Shown: one piece after another, positions 10,518-18,464 of the stretch | How the letters are laid out: every line of letters starts with the position of its first letter | Numbering within the stretch: position 1 is the stretch's first letter | Source: Tersicoccus sp. Bi-70 | GTDB lineage: Bacteria; Actinomycetota; Actinomycetes; Actinomycetales; Micrococcaceae | Length of the DNA stretch: 64,000 nt | Direction: 5' to 3' | NCBI RefSeq assembly: GCF_001968825.1 | Contig: NZ_MIEU01000012.1 | Coordinates: 248,001 to 312,000, forward strand | The notes under the pieces: model-generated | What the model was told of the DNA's origin: nothing | The model's input: the letters and a program-made list of their open reading frames with translations, nothing else | Database searches by the model: none | Translations under genes and position numbers: made by a program

Positions 10518-10817
10518 TCAGGCGTCGCACTCCTTGCAGATGAACATGCCGTCCTTCTGCCGGGAGATCTGCGAGCGGTGCCGCACCAGGAAACAGGAAC
10601 CGCAGGTGAACTCGTCAGCCTGAGCGGGCAGCACCCGGATCAGGAGCTCTTCACCGGACAGATCGGCACCGGGGAGTTCGAACCCCTCGGCCGCCTCCGC
10701 CTCGTCCTCGTCCACGACCGCCGACTGCTTGTCGGTACGCCGGGACTTCAGTTCCTCGATGGAGTCTTCGTTCGTTTCGTCGTCGGTCTTGCGTGGCGCG
10801 TCGTAATCTGTCGCCAT
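10518..10817 (-). CDS. DUF4193 protein with a zinc-ribbon-like cysteine pair set
   Basis: A 99-aa acidic protein. The N-terminal half is charged (YDAPRKTDDETNEDSIEELK); the C-terminal half holds two CxxC pairs, FTCGSCFLVRHRSQ and MFICKECDA, that probably bind Zn2+. The family is near-universal in actinobacteria and lies near the principal sigma factor, but its role is unknown. Start ATG has GAAGAG upstream. A strong terminator follows 52 bp after the stop. Confidence 0.92.
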   Translation of the reverse strand: MATDYDAPRKTDDETNEDSIEELKSRRTDKQSAVVDEDEAEAAEGFELPGADLSGEELLIRVLPAQADEFTCGSCFLVRHRSQISRQKDGMFICKECDA

Positions 10818-11127
10818 TGGTGTCTCTTCACGCTCCGGTCGTTCGTGCGGGTCCCTGGTCGGGAAGAAAGATACTATACGGCCTCGGTAGCCGCGTTCAG
10901 CACGCGAGGTGTACGCCGTTCTCCAACCGCGACGACCCCGATTTCATGCCCGCGACATCGCCGTTGCGCTGTGGGCGAAGCCGTCGCCGACCCGCGACCG
11001 GCGGGGCGCGCCGAGACGCGCCACCAAGTGGAGTCCGGGCCGATTCCGTGCCATTGTTCTAGTGCCATTGTCATTGGCGGGCGCGCGTGCGGGCGCCGTC
11101 CCAATCTCATGCCGTGGAGGGCGATCG
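10818..11127. other. Divergent intergenic region between DUF4193 and sepH (310 bp)
   Basis: It contains a good minus-strand -10 (TATAGT, 10878 to 10873) 55 nt before the DUF4193 start, and a 10-bp direct repeat GTGCCATTGT at 11048-11057 and 11062-11071, upstream of sepH, which may be an operator or coincidence. No open reading frame with coding character was found, and no clear -35/-10 pair for sepH. Confidence 0.5.
10873..10878 (-). promoter_or_regulatory. Candidate -10 element (TATAGT) for the DUF4193 gene
   Basis: A close match to TATAAT in very GC-rich DNA, 55 bp upstream of the start codon. The -35 region is not obvious. Confidence 0.55.
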
Positions 11128-12714
11128 ATGCAGGAACTCCGGTTGATGGGCGTTCACGAGGACGGCGATCACCTGCTGTTCGGTGACGACGCCGGCGCCA
11201 TGTACAAGGTGCGGATCGACGAGACCCTGCGTGTGGCCACCCAGCGGGTGCCGCGGCGTCAGGCCCGCCAGACCCCCGCCGTCAAGGTCCCCCTCTCCCC
11301 CCGCGAGATCCAGGCGCGGATCCGTGCCGGCGCGAGCGCCGAGCAGATCGCCGTCGAGAGCGGCTACGACCTGGACCACATCCGTCGGTACGAGGCCCCG
11401 GTGCGCGCAGAGCGCGACTGGCTGGCCGGCCAGGCCCGGCAGGTGGAGGTCGCCTCCCCGAGCCACCACGACGAGTACCGCGCCGCCTTCGGCGATCAGC
11501 CGGCGACGCTGGACGCCATGGTCGCCGTGCGCCTGCGCGCCATGTCCGTCGACCCGGCCACCGTGCAGTGGGACGCCTGGCGTCGCACGGACGGATCCTG
11601 GGACGTCGTCGCCCGATTCGATCTGCCCGAGGAGTCGGCGATCGACCTCGGCGAGCAGCCGCCCGCCCAGTGGGTGTTCGACCCGTCCCGCAAGCACCTG
11701 GCCAACGCGAACCGCTGGGCGCAGGTGCTCAGCGAGCTCGAGCCGCTCAGTGGGCCCATCCCGCCGCGCCGGCTGACCGCCGTGACCGACGCCGTCTTCG
11801 ACGTCGAGTCCGAGCCCGAGGTCGAGGACGAGTCCGCCGACCTGCTGGACGTGCTGCGCTCCCGCCGCGGCCAGCGCCTCGGCAGCGACGAGGAGGCCGA
11901 CGACGCGCTGGCCCTGCTGCTCAGCCGGGGGCCGGTGCCGGCGGCTCACCCGCGCCCGGGCCAGGACGCCTCCGGGTCGGCCGACGACGACCAGACCCGG
12001 CTGCCGATCGACGAGGACGGCCAGCAGGTGCCGGACCCGCGCGGCGGCGACACCGCCGAGACCGCGGAGGGCGACACCTCCATCGCGACCCCGTCGCGCG
12101 AGGGGCACCGCTGGGGTTCGGGTCTGCTGCGTGGACGCAACCGGCGCGGCGACACCCCCGAGGACGTCTCGGTCGACGACCTGCTCGGCTTCGACCGGGG
12201 CTCGGTTCCCGGCAACGAGGCCGGTGCCGACGCTACGGGCGGCGACGCCGAGCCGCACAGCGAGAACGCGTCCGGTGCCGGTCCGTCCGGTGACGCCGAC
12301 TCCTCCGGATCCGACGGCGAGCCTGCCGACGTCATGACCGACGACGGGACCACGGAGTCCGAGGGCGTCGAGGCCGTCGCCGGTGAGGCGGGCGATCAGA
12401 CCCGCACCCCGTCCGGTGGGGAGCAGACCGGTACCGGCGCCCGACCCGCGCTGGGCCGCCCGTCCTCGGGCCGAGCCAGCCAGGATCGGTCGGGCCAGGA
12501 TCGGTCGGGCCAGGATCGACCCGGCCAGCAGAACCGGCCGGCCGGTTCCCCGTCCGCTGCCGCCCGGGGGACGAGTGCCGGCACCCCTGCCGAGGAGTCC
12601 GACGAGGCGGCGAAGAAGGGTCGCCCGCAGGACGGCGACCAGGGCAAGGGCAAGGCCCGCCGGTCGAGCGTGCCCAGCTGGGACGAGATCGTCTTCGGCA
12701 AGCGCGGCGACTGA
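11128..12714 (+). CDS. sepH: SepH, septation/cell division activator of FtsZ (DUF3071)
   Basis: SepH binds FtsZ and promotes its assembly at the future septum in Streptomyces and mycobacteria. This 528-aa protein has the N-terminal DUF3071 domain starting MQELRLMGVHEDGDHLLF, with the helix-turn-helix-like segment REIQARIRAGASAEQIAVES (about 57-76), a long disordered acidic linker, and the conserved C-terminal motif SVPSWDEIVFG at the very end. The ATG at 11128 is preceded by GGAGG. The linker holds a 15-bp tandem repeat (about 12481-12520) encoding QDRSGQDRSGQDRPGQ. It ends at a hairpin shared with convergent tdk. Confidence 0.92.
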   Translation: MQELRLMGVHEDGDHLLFGDDAGAMYKVRIDETLRVATQRVPRRQARQTPAVKVPLSPREIQARIRAGASAEQIAVESGYDLDHIRRYEAPVRAERDWLAGQARQVEVASPSHHDEYRAAFGDQPATLDAMVAVRLRAMSVDPATVQWDAWRRTDGSWDVVARFDLPEESAIDLGEQPPAQWVFDPSRKHLANANRWAQVLSELEPLSGPIPPRRLTAVTDAVFDVESEPEVEDESADLLDVLRSRRGQRLGSDEEADDALALLLSRGPVPAAHPRPGQDASGSADDDQTRLPIDEDGQQVPDPRGGDTAETAEGDTSIATPSREGHRWGSGLLRGRNRRGDTPEDVSVDDLLGFDRGSVPGNEAGADATGGDAEPHSENASGAGPSGDADSSGSDGEPADVMTDDGTTESEGVEAVAGEAGDQTRTPSGGEQTGTGARPALGRPSSGRASQDRSGQDRSGQDRPGQQNRPAGSPSAAARGTSAGTPAEESDEAAKKGRPQDGDQGKGKARRSSVPSWDEIVFGKRGD

Positions 12715-12742
12715 CCACCGGGGCACACGCGCCACGTCGACC

Positions 12743-12780
12743 GACGGCCCGCTGACGGATCCTTCCGTCGGCGGGCCGTC
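12743..12780. terminator. Bidirectional hairpin between sepH and tdk
   Basis: A 16-bp stem (GACGGCCCGC plus TGACGG, one T-G wobble) with a 6-base loop lies between two convergent genes. There is no U-tract on either side, as is common in high-GC actinobacteria. Confidence 0.65.
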
Positions 12781-12804
12781 GTCGTTCTCGGGCGGTTCCG
12801 GAGG

Positions 12805-13446
12805 TCAGGCGTGTCGCGCGGTGATCCGCTGCCGGTGGTGCCGGCGGCACAGCGTCTCGTAGGCGACGGCGCCGCCGGCCTGGGCCGACGACGACGCCGG
12901 CTCCATCTCCGTCTCCGATGCGACGTTGCCGATCGCCACCTGCTCGCCCTCGACCACCATGACGCCGTCCACGGTCCGGGCGTTGTGGGTGGCCCGCCGA
13001 CCGCACCAGCACAGCGGCTCGACCGGCAGCCTGCGGATCCGGTCGGCCAGCTCCACCAGGCGCGCCGAGCCCGGGAAGAGTCGGGTCCGGAAGTCCGTCG
13101 TGATGCCGAACGCGAAGACGTCCACGTCGCGTTCGTCCACGAGCCGGGCGAGCTGGTCGATCTGCTCCGGCCGGTAGAACTGCACCTCGTCGCAGATCAC
13201 GTAGTCGACGGTGCGTTCGTCGGGCCCGTCCCCGGTCACCTCGCGCCAGAAGTCGGTCGCGTCGGTCACCTCGACCGCCGGCGCGGACAGCCCGAGCCGG
13301 CTGGAGATCGTCGCGGGCCCGCCCCGGTCCTGCCGCGTGAACAGGATGCCGGTGCGGCCACGGGAGCGGTGCGTCCAGTCCGTCTGGAGGGCGAGGGTGG
13401 ACTTGCCGCAGTCCATGGTGCCGGTGAAGAAGACCAGCTCAGCCAC
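12805..13446 (-). CDS. tdk: Thymidine kinase (type II)
   Basis: Phosphorylates thymidine to dTMP for salvage. The 213-aa protein has the P-loop FFTGTMDCGKST (residues 6-17), a Walker B-like DYVICDEVQFY with the catalytic Glu, a substrate lasso, and zinc-ribbon ligands (LCWCGRRATHNAR and LCRRHH). The GTG start overlaps the end of the phosphodiesterase gene by 8 bp, so it is probably translated from the DUF5998-phosphodiesterase-tdk mRNA. Confidence 0.95.
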   Translation of the reverse strand: MAELVFFTGTMDCGKSTLALQTDWTHRSRGRTGILFTRQDRGGPATISSRLGLSAPAVEVTDATDFWREVTGDGPDERTVDYVICDEVQFYRPEQIDQLARLVDERDVDVFAFGITTDFRTRLFPGSARLVELADRIRRLPVEPLCWCGRRATHNARTVDGVMVVEGEQVAIGNVASETEMEPASSSAQAGGAVAYETLCRRHHRQRITARHA

Positions 13447-14668
13447 GGCGGGGGTCCGCGCCCTTCCGCTTCTTCCCCTGCGGTCCCGGCGCGACGACGG
13501 TGATCAGCGGGACCTTCCGCTCGGCGGCCGTCCACGAGCCGTGCTGGCCCACCATCCGCATCGGGCCCTCCCCCACGCGGGCCCGGTCGTAGAACGCGAC
13601 GGGCTCGCGAGCCGCCACCAGGACATCGCCGATGCGCCCCCGCACGGCCGGGTCGACCGGGCCCAGGTGCCCGGCCTCGATCAGATCCTCCCGGTCCAGC
13701 ACCCACGCCACCCGGCCGAACCGCTCGCGCCAGCGGGCGATCACCGCGGCACGGTCGGCGCTGGGGTCGAGGTGGAGCTGCAGCAGGCGGGGCTCCCCCG
13801 CGGTGTGCCGGACGCCGGCCATCAGGTCCGGTTCGGCGGAGACGTCGATGCGGTGGGCCTCGTCCACGTCGATCATCCCGTGGTCGGCGGTGATCATCAG
13901 CAGCGTGCCCCGCGGCAGCCGGGCCAGCAGCCGCCCGACGGCGCCGTCGACCTCCTCGAGGGCGTGCTCCCAGGCCGGCGCGTCGACGCCGTACCGGTGC
14001 CCGGCCTTGTCCAGGTCGTTGGCGTAGAGGTAGAGCAGGTGCGGACCGGCGGGAGCGAGCGCCTCCGTGGCAACGGTGGTGGCGGCCTGCAGGGTGCTCG
14101 CCGGCAGGAATCGTGCTCCGCGCAGAGCCGCCCGCGTCATGCCCGAACGCTCGAATCGCGACTGGCTGACGGTGGAGACCGGGACGTGGGCGGCGGCGCG
14201 CTCGAACACGGTCGGGTGCGGCTGCCACCGTTCGGGGTCGATGGCGGCGTCCCAGCCGCCGAGCATGTTGACGACGACGTCGCGGTCCGGGTCGAGGACG
14301 TCGTACCCCACCAGGCCGTGCCGGCCGGGCGCCAGGCCGGTGCCCAGCGCGGCGAGGGAGGCCGCGGTGGTCGACGGGAACGCGGCATCGATCACCCGGG
14401 TCGTGGCCCCGTGATCCCCCGCCAGCAGGGACCGCAGCACCGGCGCGTGTCCGGATCGCCGCGTCAGCTGCTCGTGGCCCATCCCGTCGACCATGAAGAC
14501 GCACACCCGGCTCGCGGCCGGCAGACCCAGGGTGTCGGTGAAACCGGGCACACCGACGGTCGCCGCCGCACTGGTGAAGACGGCGGAGACGGCACGGCGG
14601 TCGTAGTCCGGCGGCCCGGCGAGTCCGTCCAGACCGCGCTCGGACCCGGAGGTGGGACGCTCAGGCAC
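13439..14668 (-). CDS. Type I phosphodiesterase/nucleotide pyrophosphatase family protein (alkaline phosphatase superfamily)
   Basis: A predicted metal-dependent phosphodiesterase of 409 aa. It shows the metal-binding start VCVFMVDGMGHEQL, the catalytic-Thr motif AAFPSTTAASLAALGTGLAP and the downstream ligands MITADHGMIDV. No signal peptide or membrane helix is evident, so it is likely cytosolic; the substrate is unknown. The GTG at 14668 overlaps the stop of DUF5998 by 8 bp, and its own stop overlaps tdk in the same way. The context (thymidine kinase downstream) suggests nucleotide metabolism, an inference. Confidence 0.85.
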   Translation of the reverse strand: MPERPTSGSERGLDGLAGPPDYDRRAVSAVFTSAAATVGVPGFTDTLGLPAASRVCVFMVDGMGHEQLTRRSGHAPVLRSLLAGDHGATTRVIDAAFPSTTAASLAALGTGLAPGRHGLVGYDVLDPDRDVVVNMLGGWDAAIDPERWQPHPTVFERAAAHVPVSTVSQSRFERSGMTRAALRGARFLPASTLQAATTVATEALAPAGPHLLYLYANDLDKAGHRYGVDAPAWEHALEEVDGAVGRLLARLPRGTLLMITADHGMIDVDEAHRIDVSAEPDLMAGVRHTAGEPRLLQLHLDPSADRAAVIARWRERFGRVAWVLDREDLIEAGHLGPVDPAVRGRIGDVLVAAREPVAFYDRARVGEGPMRMVGQHGSWTAAERKVPLITVVAPGPQGKKRKGADPRRG

Positions 14669-15335
14669 CCGGACGGGGCTGGTGGGGCCGGCCGAGCCGG
14701 GCGGAGATCGTGCCGCCACGGGCGGGCGCGGGGTGCGGGTGCGTGTCCGGGACGGTGCTGGCCGAGCGGATCGCGCGGGCGAACCGCCGGGCCTGCTCGA
14801 CGGCGTCCGGGCCGTCCGCGTCGGCGCTGATCCGCAGCACGAGGTCCTCCAGCGCCGAGGTCCCCGTGTACCCGTGGTCGGCGTCGCACTGCGGGTCGGT
14901 GCAGCCGGCCGGGACGAGGTCCAGCCGCTGGGCGCCGCTCCAGGAGATCGCGAGCGTCACCTCCCGCGGCTGGTCCCCGGGCTTGTAGTCCTGCGGGCGG
15001 GCCCACGCGGCCGAGAGCACCACGGAGCTGACCGCGGCCAGCGGGACCGACTCGGTGGAGACGTGCGCGAGCGGTTCGGGGCCGTCCTCGTCCAGGTGCT
15101 GGTCGTCGGCCTGGGCGACGACGAGCATGTCCTCCGTCAACACCAGCACGGTGATGTGGCGGTGCACCTCGGTGCGCTCGACGTGGGTCTCCAGGTGCAC
15201 CAGCTCGCCGGACGGCTCCCGCCCGTCGAGGGCGTCGATGATGACGTCCGCCACGAGGGCCGGGTAGAAACCGGCATGGTCGAGGGTCTTCTTCAACTTC
15301 TTGGCGGCGGCCGCCGAGCCGATGGACTGTGGCAT
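14661..15335 (-). CDS. DUF5998 family protein
   Basis: A 224-aa soluble protein of unknown function, first of a three-gene overlapping operon with the phosphodiesterase and tdk. Recognisable stretches are LKKTLDHAGFYPALVADVII near the N-terminus, HRHITVLVLTEDMLVVAQAD, and a CTDPQCDADHGYTG segment whose two cysteines could bind metal. The C-terminal ~35 residues are Pro/His/Arg-rich and unstructured. The ATG lacks a convincing ribosome binding site. Confidence 0.8.
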   Translation of the reverse strand: MPQSIGSAAAAKKLKKTLDHAGFYPALVADVIIDALDGREPSGELVHLETHVERTEVHRHITVLVLTEDMLVVAQADDQHLDEDGPEPLAHVSTESVPLAAVSSVVLSAAWARPQDYKPGDQPREVTLAISWSGAQRLDLVPAGCTDPQCDADHGYTGTSALEDLVLRISADADGPDAVEQARRFARAIRSASTVPDTHPHPAPARGGTISARLGRPHQPRPGA

Positions 15336-15421
15336 GGACCCAGTCTCTCAGAACCGCTCACGGCCGTGTGCCGGCGCGGGCGACCTGGGGATCACGGCCG
15401 GCTCGCCGACGACGGCGCCGT

Positions 15422-18247
15422 TCAGCTCCGCAGGGCGCGGCGCGCGCTGTCGGTGCGCTGCTCGGGGTTGCCGATCCGCACGAGCGCGCTCAGCACGGTC
15501 GGTCCGGAGGCGGAGGCGAGCACGGGGTTGAACTCGATCACGCCGACCTCGGGGTGCTCGTCCTTGAGCACCGCGAAGCGGGCCACGAGGTCCTCGAGCG
15601 CGGCGAGGTCGACGGCGGGCTGGCCCTCGTGGCCGATCAGCTTGCGGGCCGCCCGCGGCGCACGGATCAGATCGGCGACGTCGGTGGTGGTCAGCGGGGG
15701 CGACCGGTGCCCCCAGTCGTCGAGCAGGTTGACCGCGTCGCCGGCGAGCCCGAAGGAGACGACGGGGCCGAGCAGCGGATCCTCGAGACCTCGCAGCACG
15801 CAGCCCTGACCGGTGGGGGCCATGGCCTGGATCTCCATCCCGCTGGCGCCGTGGGCGGTCAGCACCGCCGTCATCTGGGCGATCTCGGAGCGCAGGGCGG
15901 CGGCGTCCGGGATGTTCAGCTGGACGGAGCCGAGATCGAGCCGGTGCCGGAGGTGTTCGTCGGTCGTCTTGAGCACCACGGGCCAGCCGATGGCGTCGGC
16001 GGCGGCGACTGCCTCGTCCGCCGTGGTGAAGGAGACCGAGGGCAGGACGGCGATGCCGTAGCAGTCGAGCAGCGCCGCGGTCCGGGCGGCGTCGAGGGTG
16101 AACAGCTCGGCCCCGCGCGTGGCGGCGCCGGCGTCCTGCAGCCAGCCCGCGATGAGCGCGGCGGCGTCCTTGCGCCGCAGGCCGGGCGGGTCGACGAGGT
16201 CCGCTTCCTCCCGGTCCAGCCAGGTGCGGTAGCCGACGGCGGCCGCAATGGCCCGGATGGCGGCGCCGGGGCCGATGAAGCAGGGCAGCCCGGCCTGGCG
16301 GGCCCGCTCGTCCTGCCCCGCGGTGCGGGCGGGGTCCGCGGGATCGGCGAGCTCGGCCGGATCGGCGAGCGCCGCGGCATCCGCCTCGCCCTCGACGTCG
16401 TCCGGCTCGCTCACATCCTCCCCGGCGGGGACGGCGACTCCCTCGGTCCACCCGCCGTCGTCCGCGCCGGTGAAGACCGCGACCACGGGTTTGCCGGCCG
16501 CGGCCCCGGCATCGAGCAGGATCCGGGCGCACGTCTGCACCGGGACGTCGCCGAGCGGGAGCAGGCTGACGAGCAGCAGGTGGACCGCCTCGTCCGCGAG
16601 CACCGCCCGGACCGCCTCGGCGAAGGACGCCGGGTCTCCACCGAGCTGCACGTCGGCCTGCATCCGGGCCAGGTGCAGCCCCGCTTCCCGGGCCGCGTCG
16701 GCGACCACCTCCCCGAGGGCGAGCGAGTTGGCGACCACCCCGAGCGATCCGCCCGCGGGCAGCGGCTGGCTGACCAGCAGCTGCGCCACCTCCATCAGCT
16801 TCTCGCTGGTCCGGACGCGGATGACGCCGGACTGGCGCATCATCGCGTCCAGCGCCCCGACCGGGGCCTGGCTCGTGCGTGCGGCGTGGCCGGGGGGCAG
16901 CTGCAGGCCCATCGCGTCGGACTTCGCGACGATCACGGGCTTGCTGCGAGCGAGCCGGCGGGCGATGCGGGAGAACTTGCGGGCGTTGCCGATCGACTCC
17001 AGGTAGAGGCCGACGACGGCGGTCGCGGCGTCGTCCTCCCAGAACTGCATCACGTCGTTGCCGGAGACGTCCGCCCGGTTGCCGGCCGAGACCACGTGGG
17101 AGACGCCGAGGCAGCGGCGCCGGGCCGCCGCGTCCATCAGCACGCCGAGCGCGGCGGACTGGGTGAAGACGCCGAGCACGCCCCGGTCGACGGGGGCGAG
17201 GCCGGACGCGTTGAGCCGGACGGCGGGATCGGTGTTGACGATGCCGAGCGAGGCCGGGCCGATCACCCGCATCCCGTGAGCACGGGCGACCCGGACGAGC
17301 TCGTGCTGGCGATCCTGGCCGTGCTCCGCGTCGTCGGCGTACCCGCCCGTGGCGACCAGCAGCCCGCGCACCCCGGCGGCCGCGCAGGCGTGCACGGTGG
17401 GCATCACCTCGTCGTAGGCGACCGCGATGACCGCCAGGTCCACCGGGGCCGGCACGTCGGCGAGGCTCGCCACGGTCGTGTCGACCTCGGTGGTGTCGGC
17501 CTGTTCGGTGTCGACGTCGGCTCCCCCGCCGGTGACCGTGTACACCGTGCCGGTGAAGCCGCCGTCGCGGATGTGGGCGAGCAGGCCCCCCGCCCGGCGC
17601 CGGTCCGCGTCCGAGCCGATCACGGCGATCGTGTGCGGGGAGAGCAGCGCGGCCACCGACTGGGCCTCCGCGCGGTGCTCGCGGGCCTCCATCACGGCAC
17701 GGGAGCGGTCCGTGGGGTCGATGTCGAAGCTGACCTCGACCACACCGGAGTCGAAGTGGCGCTGCACCTCGTAGCCCGCGTCGGCGAAGACGGTGAGCAT
17801 CTTCCGGTTCTCGGGCAGCACCTCGGCGACGAAGGTGCGGATGCCCTTCTCCCGGGCGGCGGCGGCCAGGTGCTCGAGCAGGATCGACCCGATGCCGCGA
17901 CCCTGGTGGTGGTCGGAGATGTTGAACGCGACCTCGGCGTCGTCGGAGCCCTCCAGCCGGTCGTACCGGCCGACCCCGATGATCTCCTCGCCGATGGTGA
18001 TGATGAACGCCACCCGGTTGACGTGGTCCACCTCGGTGAAGCGCACCAGCTCCCGGTCCGAGAGCTGGGACTTGTAGGTGAAGAACCGCAGGTAGATGGA
18101 GGCCTGGGACTGAGCCATGTGCATGGCCTGCAGGGCGGGGGCGTCCTCGGGCAGGATCGGCCGCAAGTGCGCCGTGCCGCCGTCGCGCAGCACGACGTCG
18201 GCCTCCCAGTGCTGGGGATATCCGCGGGTCGGGGCGCCGTTCGCCAT
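15422..18247 (-). CDS. GNAT acetyltransferase fused to an NDP-forming acyl-CoA synthetase-like module (Pat-type candidate)
   Basis: A 941-aa fusion. Residues ~18-180 are a GNAT domain with acetyl-CoA loop HHQGRGIGSILLEHL (about 110-125). Residues ~205-600 resemble the CoA-binding and ligase-CoA parts of ADP-forming acetyl-CoA synthetase (SPHTIAVIGSDADRRRAGGL), and ~680-920 an ATP-grasp domain (GWPVVLKTTDEHLRHRLDLG). In active synthetases a phospho-His lies in an SHTGA motif; the corresponding place reads TSQAPVGALD, with Gln about residue 460. That resembles lysine acyltransferases of the Pat type, where the synthetase part is sensory, but with the GNAT at the N-terminus. A TACTGT hexamer 6 nt before the ATG suggests a leaderless mRNA. 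Confidence 0.85.
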   Translation of the reverse strand: MANGAPTRGYPQHWEADVVLRDGGTAHLRPILPEDAPALQAMHMAQSQASIYLRFFTYKSQLSDRELVRFTEVDHVNRVAFIITIGEEIIGVGRYDRLEGSDDAEVAFNISDHHQGRGIGSILLEHLAAAAREKGIRTFVAEVLPENRKMLTVFADAGYEVQRHFDSGVVEVSFDIDPTDRSRAVMEAREHRAEAQSVAALLSPHTIAVIGSDADRRRAGGLLAHIRDGGFTGTVYTVTGGGADVDTEQADTTEVDTTVASLADVPAPVDLAVIAVAYDEVMPTVHACAAAGVRGLLVATGGYADDAEHGQDRQHELVRVARAHGMRVIGPASLGIVNTDPAVRLNASGLAPVDRGVLGVFTQSAALGVLMDAAARRRCLGVSHVVSAGNRADVSGNDVMQFWEDDAATAVVGLYLESIGNARKFSRIARRLARSKPVIVAKSDAMGLQLPPGHAARTSQAPVGALDAMMRQSGVIRVRTSEKLMEVAQLLVSQPLPAGGSLGVVANSLALGEVVADAAREAGLHLARMQADVQLGGDPASFAEAVRAVLADEAVHLLLVSLLPLGDVPVQTCARILLDAGAAAGKPVVAVFTGADDGGWTEGVAVPAGEDVSEPDDVEGEADAAALADPAELADPADPARTAGQDERARQAGLPCFIGPGAAIRAIAAAVGYRTWLDREEADLVDPPGLRRKDAAALIAGWLQDAGAATRGAELFTLDAARTAALLDCYGIAVLPSVSFTTADEAVAAADAIGWPVVLKTTDEHLRHRLDLGSVQLNIPDAAALRSEIAQMTAVLTAHGASGMEIQAMAPTGQGCVLRGLEDPLLGPVVSFGLAGDAVNLLDDWGHRSPPLTTTDVADLIRAPRAARKLIGHEGQPAVDLAALEDLVARFAVLKDEHPEVGVIEFNPVLASASGPTVLSALVRIGNPEQRTDSARRALRS

Positions 18248-18253
18248 AGACTC

Positions 18254-18259
18254 ACAGTA
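18254..18259 (-). promoter_or_regulatory. Candidate -10 (TACTGT) for the GNAT/synthetase gene, leaderless
   Basis: TACTGT, six bases, then ATG on the minus strand, with AAGACA 18 bp upstream as a -35 candidate. No Shine-Dalgarno is present. The remaining divergent spacer up to parC (to 18464) shows only a strong AGGAGGA ribosome site for parC. Confidence 0.5.
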
Positions 18260-18464
18260 CGGTGAACGCCGTTGCGCTGTCTTTTCCCCGCGCTGTCACT
18301 CCGCCGTCACGGCCCCTTTCCGCGGGCCGACGCGGACGGCATCGCGCGCCGGACCGGCCGACACGTCACCGCCCGCACGACCGCACCACGACACATGCAC
18401 CGACGGTCCCGCGCGCCGCCGGACACGGCGGTCGCCGGGGTCGCGGCAGGAGGATCACCGACCC

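Noticed and set aside
15329-18265. 978-codon plus-strand ORF opposite the GNAT/synthetase gene
   Set aside because: Shadow frame without family features; the opposite strand has GNAT and ATP-grasp motifs.
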